NCBI GenBank assembly: GCA_964404765.1 | Contig: CAYOLL010000034.1 | Location: 1 to 45,152 of the forward strand | Source of the DNA: CAYOLL01 sp964404765 [NCBI: uncultured Gemmatimonadota bacterium] | GTDB lineage: Bacteria; 4572-55 | Length of the DNA stretch: 45,152 bases | Reading direction: 5' to 3' | Shown here: piece by piece, positions 7,649 through 14,772 of the stretch | Layout: every line of letters starts with the position of its first letter | Position numbering within the stretch: the stretch's first letter is position 1 | Program-made: the position numbers and the translations under genes | The notes under the pieces: generated by a model | What the model saw: only the letters and a program-made list of their open reading frames with translations | The model's database searches: none | Told to the model about the DNA's origin: nothing

Positions 7649-9037
7649 ATGATGCTTAATCTTATTTTGACCCACACTTATTTTTTGGCCGAAGATCCGC
7701 ATGAGCAACAGATCATGAAGCCGTATCCTCCGCTGGGTCTGCTATATCTATCCGCCTATCTCAAACAAAACGGCCGGTCGGTAGAAGTCTACGATACTAC
7801 GTTTTCCACTTACGACCGGCTGATCGCCCATTTGGACGCCAAAAAACCTGATGTGTTGGGCATTCACTGTAATCTGCTGACAAAATACACCGTCCTCAAA
7901 CTAATTCGGTATTGCCGGCAAAAAAATATCGTGTCAATATTGGGTGGCCCGGACGCCGCAACCCAAACGGACGAGTTTCTGAGCTTTGGCGCGGATATCA
8001 TTATCAAGGGTGAAGGCGAAGTCACGCTGCTGACGGTGTTGAACACGCTGGAAAAATCCTCCCGGCACCGTTTGCATGGCATTTCTAACGTTTTTTTTAA
8101 GGATGAAAGTGGTCTGACTGTTCGTAATGACATTGTTGCCGACAAAAATCGCCTGGACGATTTCCCTTTCCCGGATCGCCGTGCCATTGATCTAAATGCT
8201 TATCTTGATATTTGGCAAAAGCATCATGGTCAACGCCCGGTTTCTTTAATCACTGCGAGGGGCTGCGCCTTTACTTGCAAATGGTGTAGTCACTCGGTTT
8301 ACGGCTGGACGCACCGGCGGCGTTCGCCGGAGAATGTGGTGGCCGAAATCAAGCAGATTATGGCCGATTATCAACCGTCGCAGCTTTGGTTTGCCGATGA
8401 TGTTTTTACCGTCAACAAGCGCTGGTTGCAAAAATTTCATAGCCAAATGACGGCAGCGGACATTAAATTGCCCTTTGAATGCATTGCCCGCGCGGATCGT
8501 TTGGACGACGAAATAGCGCTTATTTTAAAAAGCCTCGGCTGTTACCGAGTTTGGTATGGCGCGGAGTCCGGTAGCCAGCGCGTTTTGGATGCCATGTCCC
8601 GTGGGGTTACCAAAGCAGAAATTGAGCAGGCTACCCGTATCTGCCAGCGCCACGGCATCGAGGCCGGTATTTTTGTTATGTTCGGCTATCCGGGCGAGTT
8701 GCTGGAGGATGTGTATGAGACGATCAATTTTGTGCGCGATTTACAGCCGGATAAATTTTTGAGCGCCGTCGCCTATCCATTGCGTGGGACAACATTGTAT
8801 GATGAAGTAAAAGCGGATGTTATTTACCACAACGAGTGGACAAATCACTTGCAGCGAGAGTTGGATATTGCCGGACGTTATCCGCCGGCGCTCTATCATT
8901 ATGCAATCAAAAAATTAGCGGCGGATTTTCGACGCCGACAGCTTTGGAATACGCGGCGTCAGTATCATCGGCAAGCCGTTCAGTATCTAAAGTCCGCCTA
9001 TTACGATTTTAGAATCCGACAGCTTGCCGGTGATTGA
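7649..9037 (+). CDS. B12-binding-domain radical SAM protein
   Basis: The protein has 462 residues. The N-terminus (KPYPPLGLLYLSAYLKQNG through about 150) is a cobalamin-binding-type Rossmann fold as in BchE/HpnJ-like enzymes, without an obvious DxHxxG cobalamin-ligating motif. The radical SAM core starts at about 196 and carries the cluster motif CAFTCKWC (C206, C210, C213). The later GAESGSQRVLD segment is typical of this clan. The substrate is unknown; members methylate, cyclise or rearrange lipids, cofactors and natural products. The start is one of two adjacent ATGs (7649 or 7652) with no strong ribosome-binding site. Confidence 0.9.
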   Translation: MMLNLILTHTYFLAEDPHEQQIMKPYPPLGLLYLSAYLKQNGRSVEVYDTTFSTYDRLIAHLDAKKPDVLGIHCNLLTKYTVLKLIRYCRQKNIVSILGGPDAATQTDEFLSFGADIIIKGEGEVTLLTVLNTLEKSSRHRLHGISNVFFKDESGLTVRNDIVADKNRLDDFPFPDRRAIDLNAYLDIWQKHHGQRPVSLITARGCAFTCKWCSHSVYGWTHRRRSPENVVAEIKQIMADYQPSQLWFADDVFTVNKRWLQKFHSQMTAADIKLPFECIARADRLDDEIALILKSLGCYRVWYGAESGSQRVLDAMSRGVTKAEIEQATRICQRHGIEAGIFVMFGYPGELLEDVYETINFVRDLQPDKFLSAVAYPLRGTTLYDEVKADVIYHNEWTNHLQRELDIAGRYPPALYHYAIKKLAADFRRRQLWNTRRQYHRQAVQYLKSAYYDFRIRQLAGD

Positions 9038-9065
9038 AGGAGCCGATTTTAATTTCGGTAAAGAA

Positions 9066-9173
9066 ATGTGTGTTTTGGTAAAAGAAAAAATCAAGAAAAT
9101 GGGTCCGCCGCCGGACAACAAAAAAGTTTGGAACTTAATCCAAAGTTGGAAAGCCAAATTGGGAATGACATGA
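9066..9173 (+). pseudogene. Possible gene remnant or micro-ORF (35 aa)
   Basis: ATG 9066 to TGA 9171-9173 encodes a Lys-rich peptide ending WNLIQSWKAKLGMT. The frame remains open some codons upstream, into the end of the radical SAM gene in another frame. It reads like the tail of a protein rather than random sequence, but I cannot name a family and there is no good ribosome-binding site. Confidence 0.2.
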
Positions 9174-9297
9174 CCTCTTGGCTTCTGGCATGGCGCTAAG
9201 CCATTGACTTCGTGTAAAGATATAAAAGGTTTTCGGTTTTCGACTATCCGCGCTTTACTATTACCGAAATGATTTTTTGGCGGACGACGGGGGTTTT

Positions 9298-9942
9298 ATG
9301 AGCACTGAATTTTTAGCAACTGAAGCAACCTTGCACACCGTACAAGTCACAATTCAGGCGTTGCTTGTTCGTGGGAAGCAAATGACAATTGCAGTATTTA
9401 AGCAACTGCCTATTTTCGAAGGATCACTAATAGATTCTGGAACTCTAACATGGCGCATGCTGGCGAAAACTCCAATAGGCGATATAGATAAAATTCCAAT
9501 AGATAGAATTCCAACAGGTCGCATAATGGAGATTAACATTTGGGGGGTGGTTAATTATAGCATTAAGAATGAAGGCACGAAGTGGCTCGTCGTTGAAAAC
9601 GGCGGTAGACTTTTTAGAAAAGAATTTCCAGAGAAACCTGAAATTATGGAAAATTTCAAAAGGCTCTTCAACAAAATTTGCGAAGATGTTGAAAAGAGAG
9701 AAGCTCATTGTATTAAGTTAGATAAGGCTATTGAAAAAGATAAAAAAGCCTGGTTCCCTGGTGTCGAATGGCAAGAAAGTTTAAAAGACGAGATTGTCGC
9801 AGAGCGTGAACGTATTAGAGATCTAACTAATAAATTAGAGTGGATTACTGAGCATCTGCAGGAAATTAATACCGCAAATGACACAGCTTTCGAAAGTTGG
9901 CATTCCCTTGACAAATTACCGCAACTTTTTATCGCGGCTTAA
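9298..9942 (+). CDS. Hypothetical protein, AT-rich orphan
   Basis: The protein has 214 residues with no recognised function. It begins with a block (VQVTIQALLVRGKQMTIAVF at about 15-34) that looks like a conserved fold core. A proline-spaced repetitive segment (PIGDIDKIPIDRIPTG, about 59-74) follows. The second half (about 125-200) is highly charged with heptad-like spacing and probably forms a coiled coil. There is no signal peptide or membrane segment. ATG 9298 is preferred over ATG 9277 because GGGGG lies five bases upstream. Codon use is clearly AT-richer than its neighbours, suggesting recent acquisition. It stands alone, with about 260 bp before it and 170 bp after it. Confidence 0.65.
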   Translation: MSTEFLATEATLHTVQVTIQALLVRGKQMTIAVFKQLPIFEGSLIDSGTLTWRMLAKTPIGDIDKIPIDRIPTGRIMEINIWGVVNYSIKNEGTKWLVVENGGRLFRKEFPEKPEIMENFKRLFNKICEDVEKREAHCIKLDKAIEKDKKAWFPGVEWQESLKDEIVAERERIRDLTNKLEWITEHLQEINTANDTAFESWHSLDKLPQLFIAA

Positions 9943-10112
9943 TACACTGGAAATTTAATTCTATGTGGTTTTTGTGCGAGCAATATAAGCCTACAACACG
10001 GCGATCTTCATAGATTCAGTCCATCTTGACGATCGAAGTCGAATAGTGCTTTTGTGGCGCATCCTTGAATTTCTTAGGCTGTGCAGAGCCATCAAACCGT
10101 CATGGGGGCGGA

Positions 10113-10889
10113 ATGAATTATCCGGAGGTCGCCAAACAGCTTTTTGACAGCTATGCGGCTGATTATCAGCATAAATTTAATGAAAATCCGGTGGCCGTTT
10201 ATCAACGGGCGCAGGTCCATGATCTGCTGCGGCCATATTTAGCCAATGCTCGTTTTTTGCTGGATGTCGGCTGCGGGCCGGGCTCGGATTTCGCTCTTTA
10301 TAAAGAATATCCGGGCTTGACGCTTCATGCCATTGATCCGTCGGAAAGAATGATGCAGTTGGCCATCAATAAGGCCCTGGCTATTGATCTGGAAATTCAT
10401 CTTCACGCGGTTTCGCTGGATCAATTTAAAACACGTCAGCATTTTGATTTGATTCTTTTGAATTTTGGGGTTATTAACACCTTTCCTGCCCTATATCCTA
10501 TCGCCAAAAAGCTGGATGAACTCTTAGCGGATCAAGGCTATCTTGTCTTGACGATCATGCCGCCTTTTCATTTATTTTCCGGCCTTGGCGATTTGTGGAG
10601 CGGTCATTTTGCCAGATTTAGCGCCCGCACATATCACAAAAAAGTGACCATTGCCAAAGGTTTTGAGGTTCACTACTACGATGACGACGATCTCAGCCGA
10701 TGCTTTCGTATCCTTCGCAAAGTAAAACTGGGCCCACTGTTGCCCACGCCGGAGCAATATGAAAACTCCGGCATTTACCGAAACTTGTTTGATAAACTCC
10801 GCAATTTCGACCTGCGTTTCGGCCAGCGTCTGCCTGATTTTTGGGGCGGTGACCATGTCTGCTACGTGTGCCAAAAAATGACCTTTTGA
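10113..10889 (+). CDS. Class I SAM-dependent methyltransferase
   Basis: The protein has 258 residues. Motif I (LLDVGCGPGSD, about 49-59) and the acidic end of strand beta-2 (HAIDPSERMM) bind S-adenosylmethionine. Strand beta-4 is represented by FDLILLNFGVIN. The C-terminal third carries a conserved-looking cap ending in DHVCYVCQKM. ATG 10113 has GGGGGCGGA immediately upstream; an in-frame ATG at 10065 lacks one. The DinB-fold gene follows after 12 bp, so the two probably share a transcript. The substrate is unknown. Confidence 0.88.
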   Translation: MNYPEVAKQLFDSYAADYQHKFNENPVAVYQRAQVHDLLRPYLANARFLLDVGCGPGSDFALYKEYPGLTLHAIDPSERMMQLAINKALAIDLEIHLHAVSLDQFKTRQHFDLILLNFGVINTFPALYPIAKKLDELLADQGYLVLTIMPPFHLFSGLGDLWSGHFARFSARTYHKKVTIAKGFEVHYYDDDDLSRCFRILRKVKLGPLLPTPEQYENSGIYRNLFDKLRNFDLRFGQRLPDFWGGDHVCYVCQKMTF

Positions 10890-10901
10890 CAGGAGATTTG
10901 G

Positions 10902-11420
10902 ATGAGCCAAAACCCGGACACAATCATAACCCGACTGGCTTATAATGCTAAAGTATTTGAAAATCTGCTGATGGGTGTGCCGCCCGAGCAGGCGCGTTGG
11001 AAGCCAACGCCCGAAAAGTGGTCGCTGCTGGAAGTTGTCAATCATCTGTACGACGAAGAGCGGGAAGATTTTCGCCGGCGCCTGGACTATACGCTGCATC
11101 GTCCGGACGAATTGTGGCCGCCGATTGATCCGCCCGCCTGGGCAATTACCCGTGAGTACAATGCGCGGGATTTAGACGAGTCTATCCGCCGGTTTACTCT
11201 GGAGCGCGCCCATTCTGTGACCTGGCTGCGTGAGCTGTCGGCGCCGGACTGGCAAGCAGCTCACGAACATCCGCAAGCCGGACGGATGACGGCAATTCAG
11301 TTGCTGGCAAATTGGCTGGCCCATGATTACATCCACATTCGACAAATGACCCGCCTGCAACGCGAATATCTGGCAATGGAAATGACGCCTCTGTCGTTAG
11401 CTTATGCCGGAAACTGGTGA
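10902..11420 (+). CDS. DinB-like four-helix metal-binding protein
   Basis: The protein has 172 residues and belongs to the DinB/YfiT (DinB_2) fold. The expected metal triad is visible as H48 (EVVNHLYDEE) and H141 and H145 (LAHDYIHIRQM). Relatives are thiol-dependent transferases or hydrolases for bacillithiol, mycothiol or related substrates, and many have unknown roles. AGGAGAT precedes ATG 10902. It lies 12 bp after a methyltransferase gene and 6 bp before the GspF-like gene. Confidence 0.85.
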   Translation: MSQNPDTIITRLAYNAKVFENLLMGVPPEQARWKPTPEKWSLLEVVNHLYDEEREDFRRRLDYTLHRPDELWPPIDPPAWAITREYNARDLDESIRRFTLERAHSVTWLRELSAPDWQAAHEHPQAGRMTAIQLLANWLAHDYIHIRQMTRLQREYLAMEMTPLSLAYAGNW

Positions 11421-11426
11421 TCAACT

Positions 11427-12386
11427 ATGTTTGCTTTCGGTAAATCCTGGCAGCGCCGCGCTGTTTTTTATCGTGAATGGGCCGCTCTGCTTCACGCCGG
11501 TATTGATTTGCTGCGTGCGCTGACAATCCTGGTTGATCAAAATACGGACCAAACTCTAAAAACTGCGGCGGCCGAGATGGCCGCAAATATTCAGCGTGGC
11601 CAAACCCTGCGGCAAAGCATTGAACAGCAAGCAACCGTTTTCACCCTTATTGAGCGGCGTCTGATTGCTTTTGGCGAGGAAAGCGGTCATTTGGACACGG
11701 TTCTGACGCGCCTGGCCGATTGGGCCGAGTTTCGCTGGCGGCAACTGAGCCGGTTAGGCGCGCAATTGGTCTATCCATTTTTCCTGCTGAATCTGGCGAT
11801 CTTTTTGTTGCCGCTCCCATTGCTATTTAGTCGTAGTATCGAAGCCTACAGCCATCTTGTCATGTCAAATCTGGCGGTATGTTATGGGATCGGATTCGGC
11901 ATTTATGGTCTGATCCGGGCAGGGCGAACCGGTGCGGCCACAAGCCTGGATCATCTATTGCACAATACGCCGGTTTATGGCCCGGTCATGCAAAAGGTTT
12001 TGGAGGCCCGATTTTTCTTCGCCCTCTCGACGACGATACAAGCCGGTTTTGATCTCAATGCCGGCTTACGTTTGGCCGCCGAAGTTTGCGGCAATGTCAT
12101 CATGCATGAGCATATCGAAAAACAACTAACGCGCCTGAAAAAAGGCGGATCGTTCGCCCAAATTTTTGAAAACAAAACCCTCTTTTCAGCTAAAACAGCC
12201 CAATATTGCCGAACCGGCGAGGCCAGCGGACGGTTGGAAGAAATGACTGCGCGGCTTGCCCGCGATTATGAGGCCGAAAGCGCCATAGAAACTCAAAACC
12301 TGACCGTTTGGCTGCCGCGCCTTATCTACATTGGCGTTGTGATTTATGCCGGGGTTAATCTCCTATCTTTTGTGGCGACAAAATGA
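11427..12386 (+). CDS. Type II secretion/type IV pilus inner-membrane protein F-like
   Basis: The protein has 319 residues with two T2SSF repeats, the first near 12-113 (WAALLHAGIDLLRALTIL; GEESGHLDTVL) and the second near 195-295 (ALSTTIQAGFDLNAGLRLA; GEASGRLEEM). Membrane segments lie near 113-136, 142-162 and at the C-terminal end. GspF/PilC proteins normally have about 400 residues and an N-terminal cytoplasmic extension, which is missing here. No GspE, GspD or pilin gene is nearby. It could serve a dispersed pilus system or be a specialised paralogue. Confidence 0.85.
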   Translation: MFAFGKSWQRRAVFYREWAALLHAGIDLLRALTILVDQNTDQTLKTAAAEMAANIQRGQTLRQSIEQQATVFTLIERRLIAFGEESGHLDTVLTRLADWAEFRWRQLSRLGAQLVYPFFLLNLAIFLLPLPLLFSRSIEAYSHLVMSNLAVCYGIGFGIYGLIRAGRTGAATSLDHLLHNTPVYGPVMQKVLEARFFFALSTTIQAGFDLNAGLRLAAEVCGNVIMHEHIEKQLTRLKKGGSFAQIFENKTLFSAKTAQYCRTGEASGRLEEMTARLARDYEAESAIETQNLTVWLPRLIYIGVVIYAGVNLLSFVATK

Positions 12387-12472
12387 ACACTGCCGCCATT
12401 TGCCGTTTGGGATGCAAGACGTTTTTTTAATAACGGATTCAAAAATATACCGAAAAAGAATGAGGAATATTT

Positions 12473-13255
12473 ATGCCCGCATTCAAACCTTACACGAAAC
12501 GCCAGGCAACGGTTTACGACCTGGTTTACCGGAAGGCAATCTCCAGTCAGGTCGAAATTGATTTCATCGAAGCTGCTTTTAAAAAACATCTCGAAACTCC
12601 GGTAAAAAGTATTATTGACCTGGCGGCGGGGACGGGTGAGCAGGCCATTTGTTTAGCCAAGAAAGGTTACCACGTCACTGCGCAGGATGCATCGCCGGAA
12701 ATGCTGGAAATTTTGCGGCAAAAATTAATTGACCAGGCGTTGACCGGCCAGGTATCCATCCTGGAATGCCGCATGGAGGAAACCAGCGCCGTAAAAGCCT
12801 TTGATGCCGCGATTGCCGTCTTTCGATCCGTCAACTATTTAACTGAAGAGGGCCAGCCCGAATGGGCGTTTCGCTCTGTTTTTCGGGCATTACGGCCCGG
12901 CGGAATATTCATTTTTGACACAGCCAATTTTTTTGCTCTTTCCGATCATCTTAAAAAAGACACTCAGGAAGTATTTGACGGCGAAGGGTTTTTTGTCATC
13001 CGGCATAGCCATCCGGAGTTAAAAGATCTGGAAAATGTATGGGTTAACCATGAAGTTCTGCGCTATGTCAGCCATAGCGGCGAACAGTGGACCGAGCATA
13101 TTATTTCGGAGCTGCGGCACTTTACGCCGGCAGAGCTGCGGACATATCTCAAGCTGGCCGGGTTTAACGCTATCTACCAATTTGCCGGCTATGGCACAGC
13201 CTACAATCCGCCTCACTACGATCCAACCCGATTAGTGACGGTGGCTATTAAATGA
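12473..13255 (+). CDS. Class I SAM-dependent methyltransferase
   Basis: The protein has 260 residues. Motif I is IIDLAAGTGEQA (about 43-54), followed by VTAQDASPEMLEIL (beta-2 acidic residue) and FDAAIAVFRSVNYL (beta-4). The end contains FTPAELRTYLKLAGF, a segment common in small-molecule methyltransferases of the Methyltransf_25/11 groups. ATG 12473 has GAGGA seven bases upstream. It is not closely related to the methyltransferase at 10.1 kb. The substrate is unknown. Confidence 0.88.
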   Translation: MPAFKPYTKRQATVYDLVYRKAISSQVEIDFIEAAFKKHLETPVKSIIDLAAGTGEQAICLAKKGYHVTAQDASPEMLEILRQKLIDQALTGQVSILECRMEETSAVKAFDAAIAVFRSVNYLTEEGQPEWAFRSVFRALRPGGIFIFDTANFFALSDHLKKDTQEVFDGEGFFVIRHSHPELKDLENVWVNHEVLRYVSHSGEQWTEHIISELRHFTPAELRTYLKLAGFNAIYQFAGYGTAYNPPHYDPTRLVTVAIK

Positions 13256-13345
13256 GTTAAAAAAAGACAGGGCAAAAGGTTGTCGGACACCGCGCGCCGG
13301 GCAGTCGGCATCGAAATATTCTTTTGCACTTTTGTTGCGCTTATA

Positions 13346-13526
13346 CCTGAAAAATTCAAGACTCGCCACAAAGGCACGAAAGCACTAAGTTCCACAAAGG
13401 TTATTCAAAAATTGAGTTTTTAACATCAGCGTTGTTCGTAATTCGTAATCGCCATAAAGTCTTTCAATTTAATATCTTAGTGATTCTTTGTGCTTTGGTG
13501 TCTTAGTGGCTGAAGAATAATTCAGG
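13346..13526. mobile_element. MITE-like element, family B, copy 2
   Basis: The element is 181 bp. Ends are CCTGAAAAATTCA and TGAATAATTCAGG-like (here GAATAATTCAGG), with inner arms GCCACAAAGGCACGAAAGCAC and a near-complement ending in GTCTTAGTGGC. It is flanked by TATA on both sides (13342-13345, 13527-13530), a 4-bp duplication. The right end lies 4 bp before the start codon of the cyclase-like gene and supplies the AGG that could act as its ribosome-binding site. It fills most of the 275-bp gap 13256-13530. Confidence 0.75.
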
Positions 13527-13530
13527 TATA

Positions 13531-14430
13531 ATGGAGATGGTCGTGTTTAGAGAAAAAATTTTCCGCCGCGCTCTGGAACTATATGCCGGTCACCATGTCG
13601 CCGATTTTGTCGACAAAAAGGACGGGAAAATCGGTCTGGGTGGTTTTAAAACCTCTATTACCAGCTATATCCAGGATTTGTACGCGGTTGATGTCAACTT
13701 AAGCGGCATTTCACCGAAGTTGTGGACAGATTTTTTGCAAGCCTATCTCAATGCGACCTGCGAGGCGATTTTAATCCATCAAGGCACGCTGGACCACATC
13801 GAAGGCGAAAATTTGAAAGCATTTTGGGGCGCTCCGATTGAGCAAAAGGATCATACGCGGCGGGCTGTTTTGGCCGCAATCGAAGCGAGTCGCCAATTTG
13901 GTGTGACCCGTGCTGAAATTCGCCACTCGGAAATTGATAAACTGCGAATCAGCATTGGCTTGCATACCGGCGATGCTGTGGTGGGGAACTTTGGCTGCAA
14001 ATATCGTTACACCTACACGGCGTTGGGCGAAACGGTCAAAATGGCTGCCGTTATGCGATCGCTCGGCATGTCCTACGGCGTGGAAACCGTCATTACAGAT
14101 GCCGTCTATCGTCAAACGTCTGATCTGGTGATCGTGCGCGAATTGGATCGCTTTAAATTGAGCGAAAGTCAAAAAATGATTACCCTGTATGAAATTAAGG
14201 GTTTGACGGATGAACATTCGATGGCGCTTCAAACCGTTTTAAATGCGTTTAGCCGCGGCTTGCAGCTTTTTCGGGAGCGCAAATGGGATGAGGCCAGTGA
14301 CTATTTTTTTGCTGTCCTGAAGACTGATAAAAATGACCGTCCGGCAAAAGTGTTTGTCGAGCGCTGCACCAATTTTAAACACAACCCACCGCCGCAGAAT
14401 TGGGACGGTTCTTTTGAAATCAAAGGATAG
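13531..14430 (+). CDS. Degenerate class III nucleotidyl cyclase homologue
   Basis: The protein has 299 residues. A class III adenylate/guanylate cyclase domain spans about 42-195, recognisable from GLHTGDAVVGNFG and YTALGETVKMA. Catalytic positions are altered. The second metal Asp of the usual GD..xAFWGAP motif is Glu93 (EGENLKAFWGAP). The usual GDxVNLAxR is GETVKMAAV, so the Asn is Lys170 and the Arg is Val174. The first metal Asp may be kept as D49. The C-terminal part (about 215-299) resembles the TPR-like tail often following these domains. It is probably catalytically weak or inactive and may bind nucleotides or proteins. ATG 13531 directly follows a family-B element. Confidence 0.75.
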   Translation: MEMVVFREKIFRRALELYAGHHVADFVDKKDGKIGLGGFKTSITSYIQDLYAVDVNLSGISPKLWTDFLQAYLNATCEAILIHQGTLDHIEGENLKAFWGAPIEQKDHTRRAVLAAIEASRQFGVTRAEIRHSEIDKLRISIGLHTGDAVVGNFGCKYRYTYTALGETVKMAAVMRSLGMSYGVETVITDAVYRQTSDLVIVRELDRFKLSESQKMITLYEIKGLTDEHSMALQTVLNAFSRGLQLFRERKWDEASDYFFAVLKTDKNDRPAKVFVERCTNFKHNPPPQNWDGSFEIKG

Positions 14431-14500
14431 CGCCCATGTTACAAAATAAGTGCCTGAATTATTCATCACGAAATGCACAAAATGCACAAAAGGTTTATGA

Positions 14501-14674
14501 CCTGAAAAATTCAAGACTCGCCACAAAGGCACGAAAACACTAAGTTTCACGAAGTTTGTTGAAAAGTTAAATTTTTAAGACCTATACGATTCAAAATCGT
14601 CATAAGGTCTTTTAATTAAACATCTTAGTGATTCTTTGAGCCTTCGTGTCTTAGTGGCTGATGAATAATTCAGG
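14501..14674. mobile_element. MITE-like element, family B, copy 3
   Basis: The 174-bp sequence has ends CCTGAAAAATTCA and TGAATAATTCAGG and the same inner arms as copy 2. No clear target duplication is visible. Immediately to its left (14453-14500) is a fragment starting CCTGAATTATTCA, an inverted family-B end, so one copy may have landed beside a relic of another. Together they fill most of the gap 14431-14772. Positions 14727-14760 resemble 63-97 of the window. Confidence 0.7.
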
Positions 14675-14726
14675 AGTGACATAATAAAATTTTACACCCG
14701 AATTGATTCAGAATTTGACAAGCATC

Positions 14727-14760
14727 TCGCGGACAACGCACATGTTTGGCGTAATTTTTA
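14727..14760. repeat. Short dispersed repeat (second copy at 63-97)
   Basis: The core CTCGCGGACAACGCACATGT here matches CTCGCGGACAGCGCAAATGT near the window start. In both, GTAATTTT(T/A) follows. Each lies upstream of a plus-strand gene. It could be a repeat fragment or a shared leader motif. Confidence 0.35.
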
Positions 14761-14772
14761 GAGAGGATTTTT

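Noticed and set aside
7453-7677. A minus-strand 74-codon frame overlapping the radical SAM start
   Set aside because: There is no ribosome-binding site and no family match, and it overlaps the start of a solid gene.
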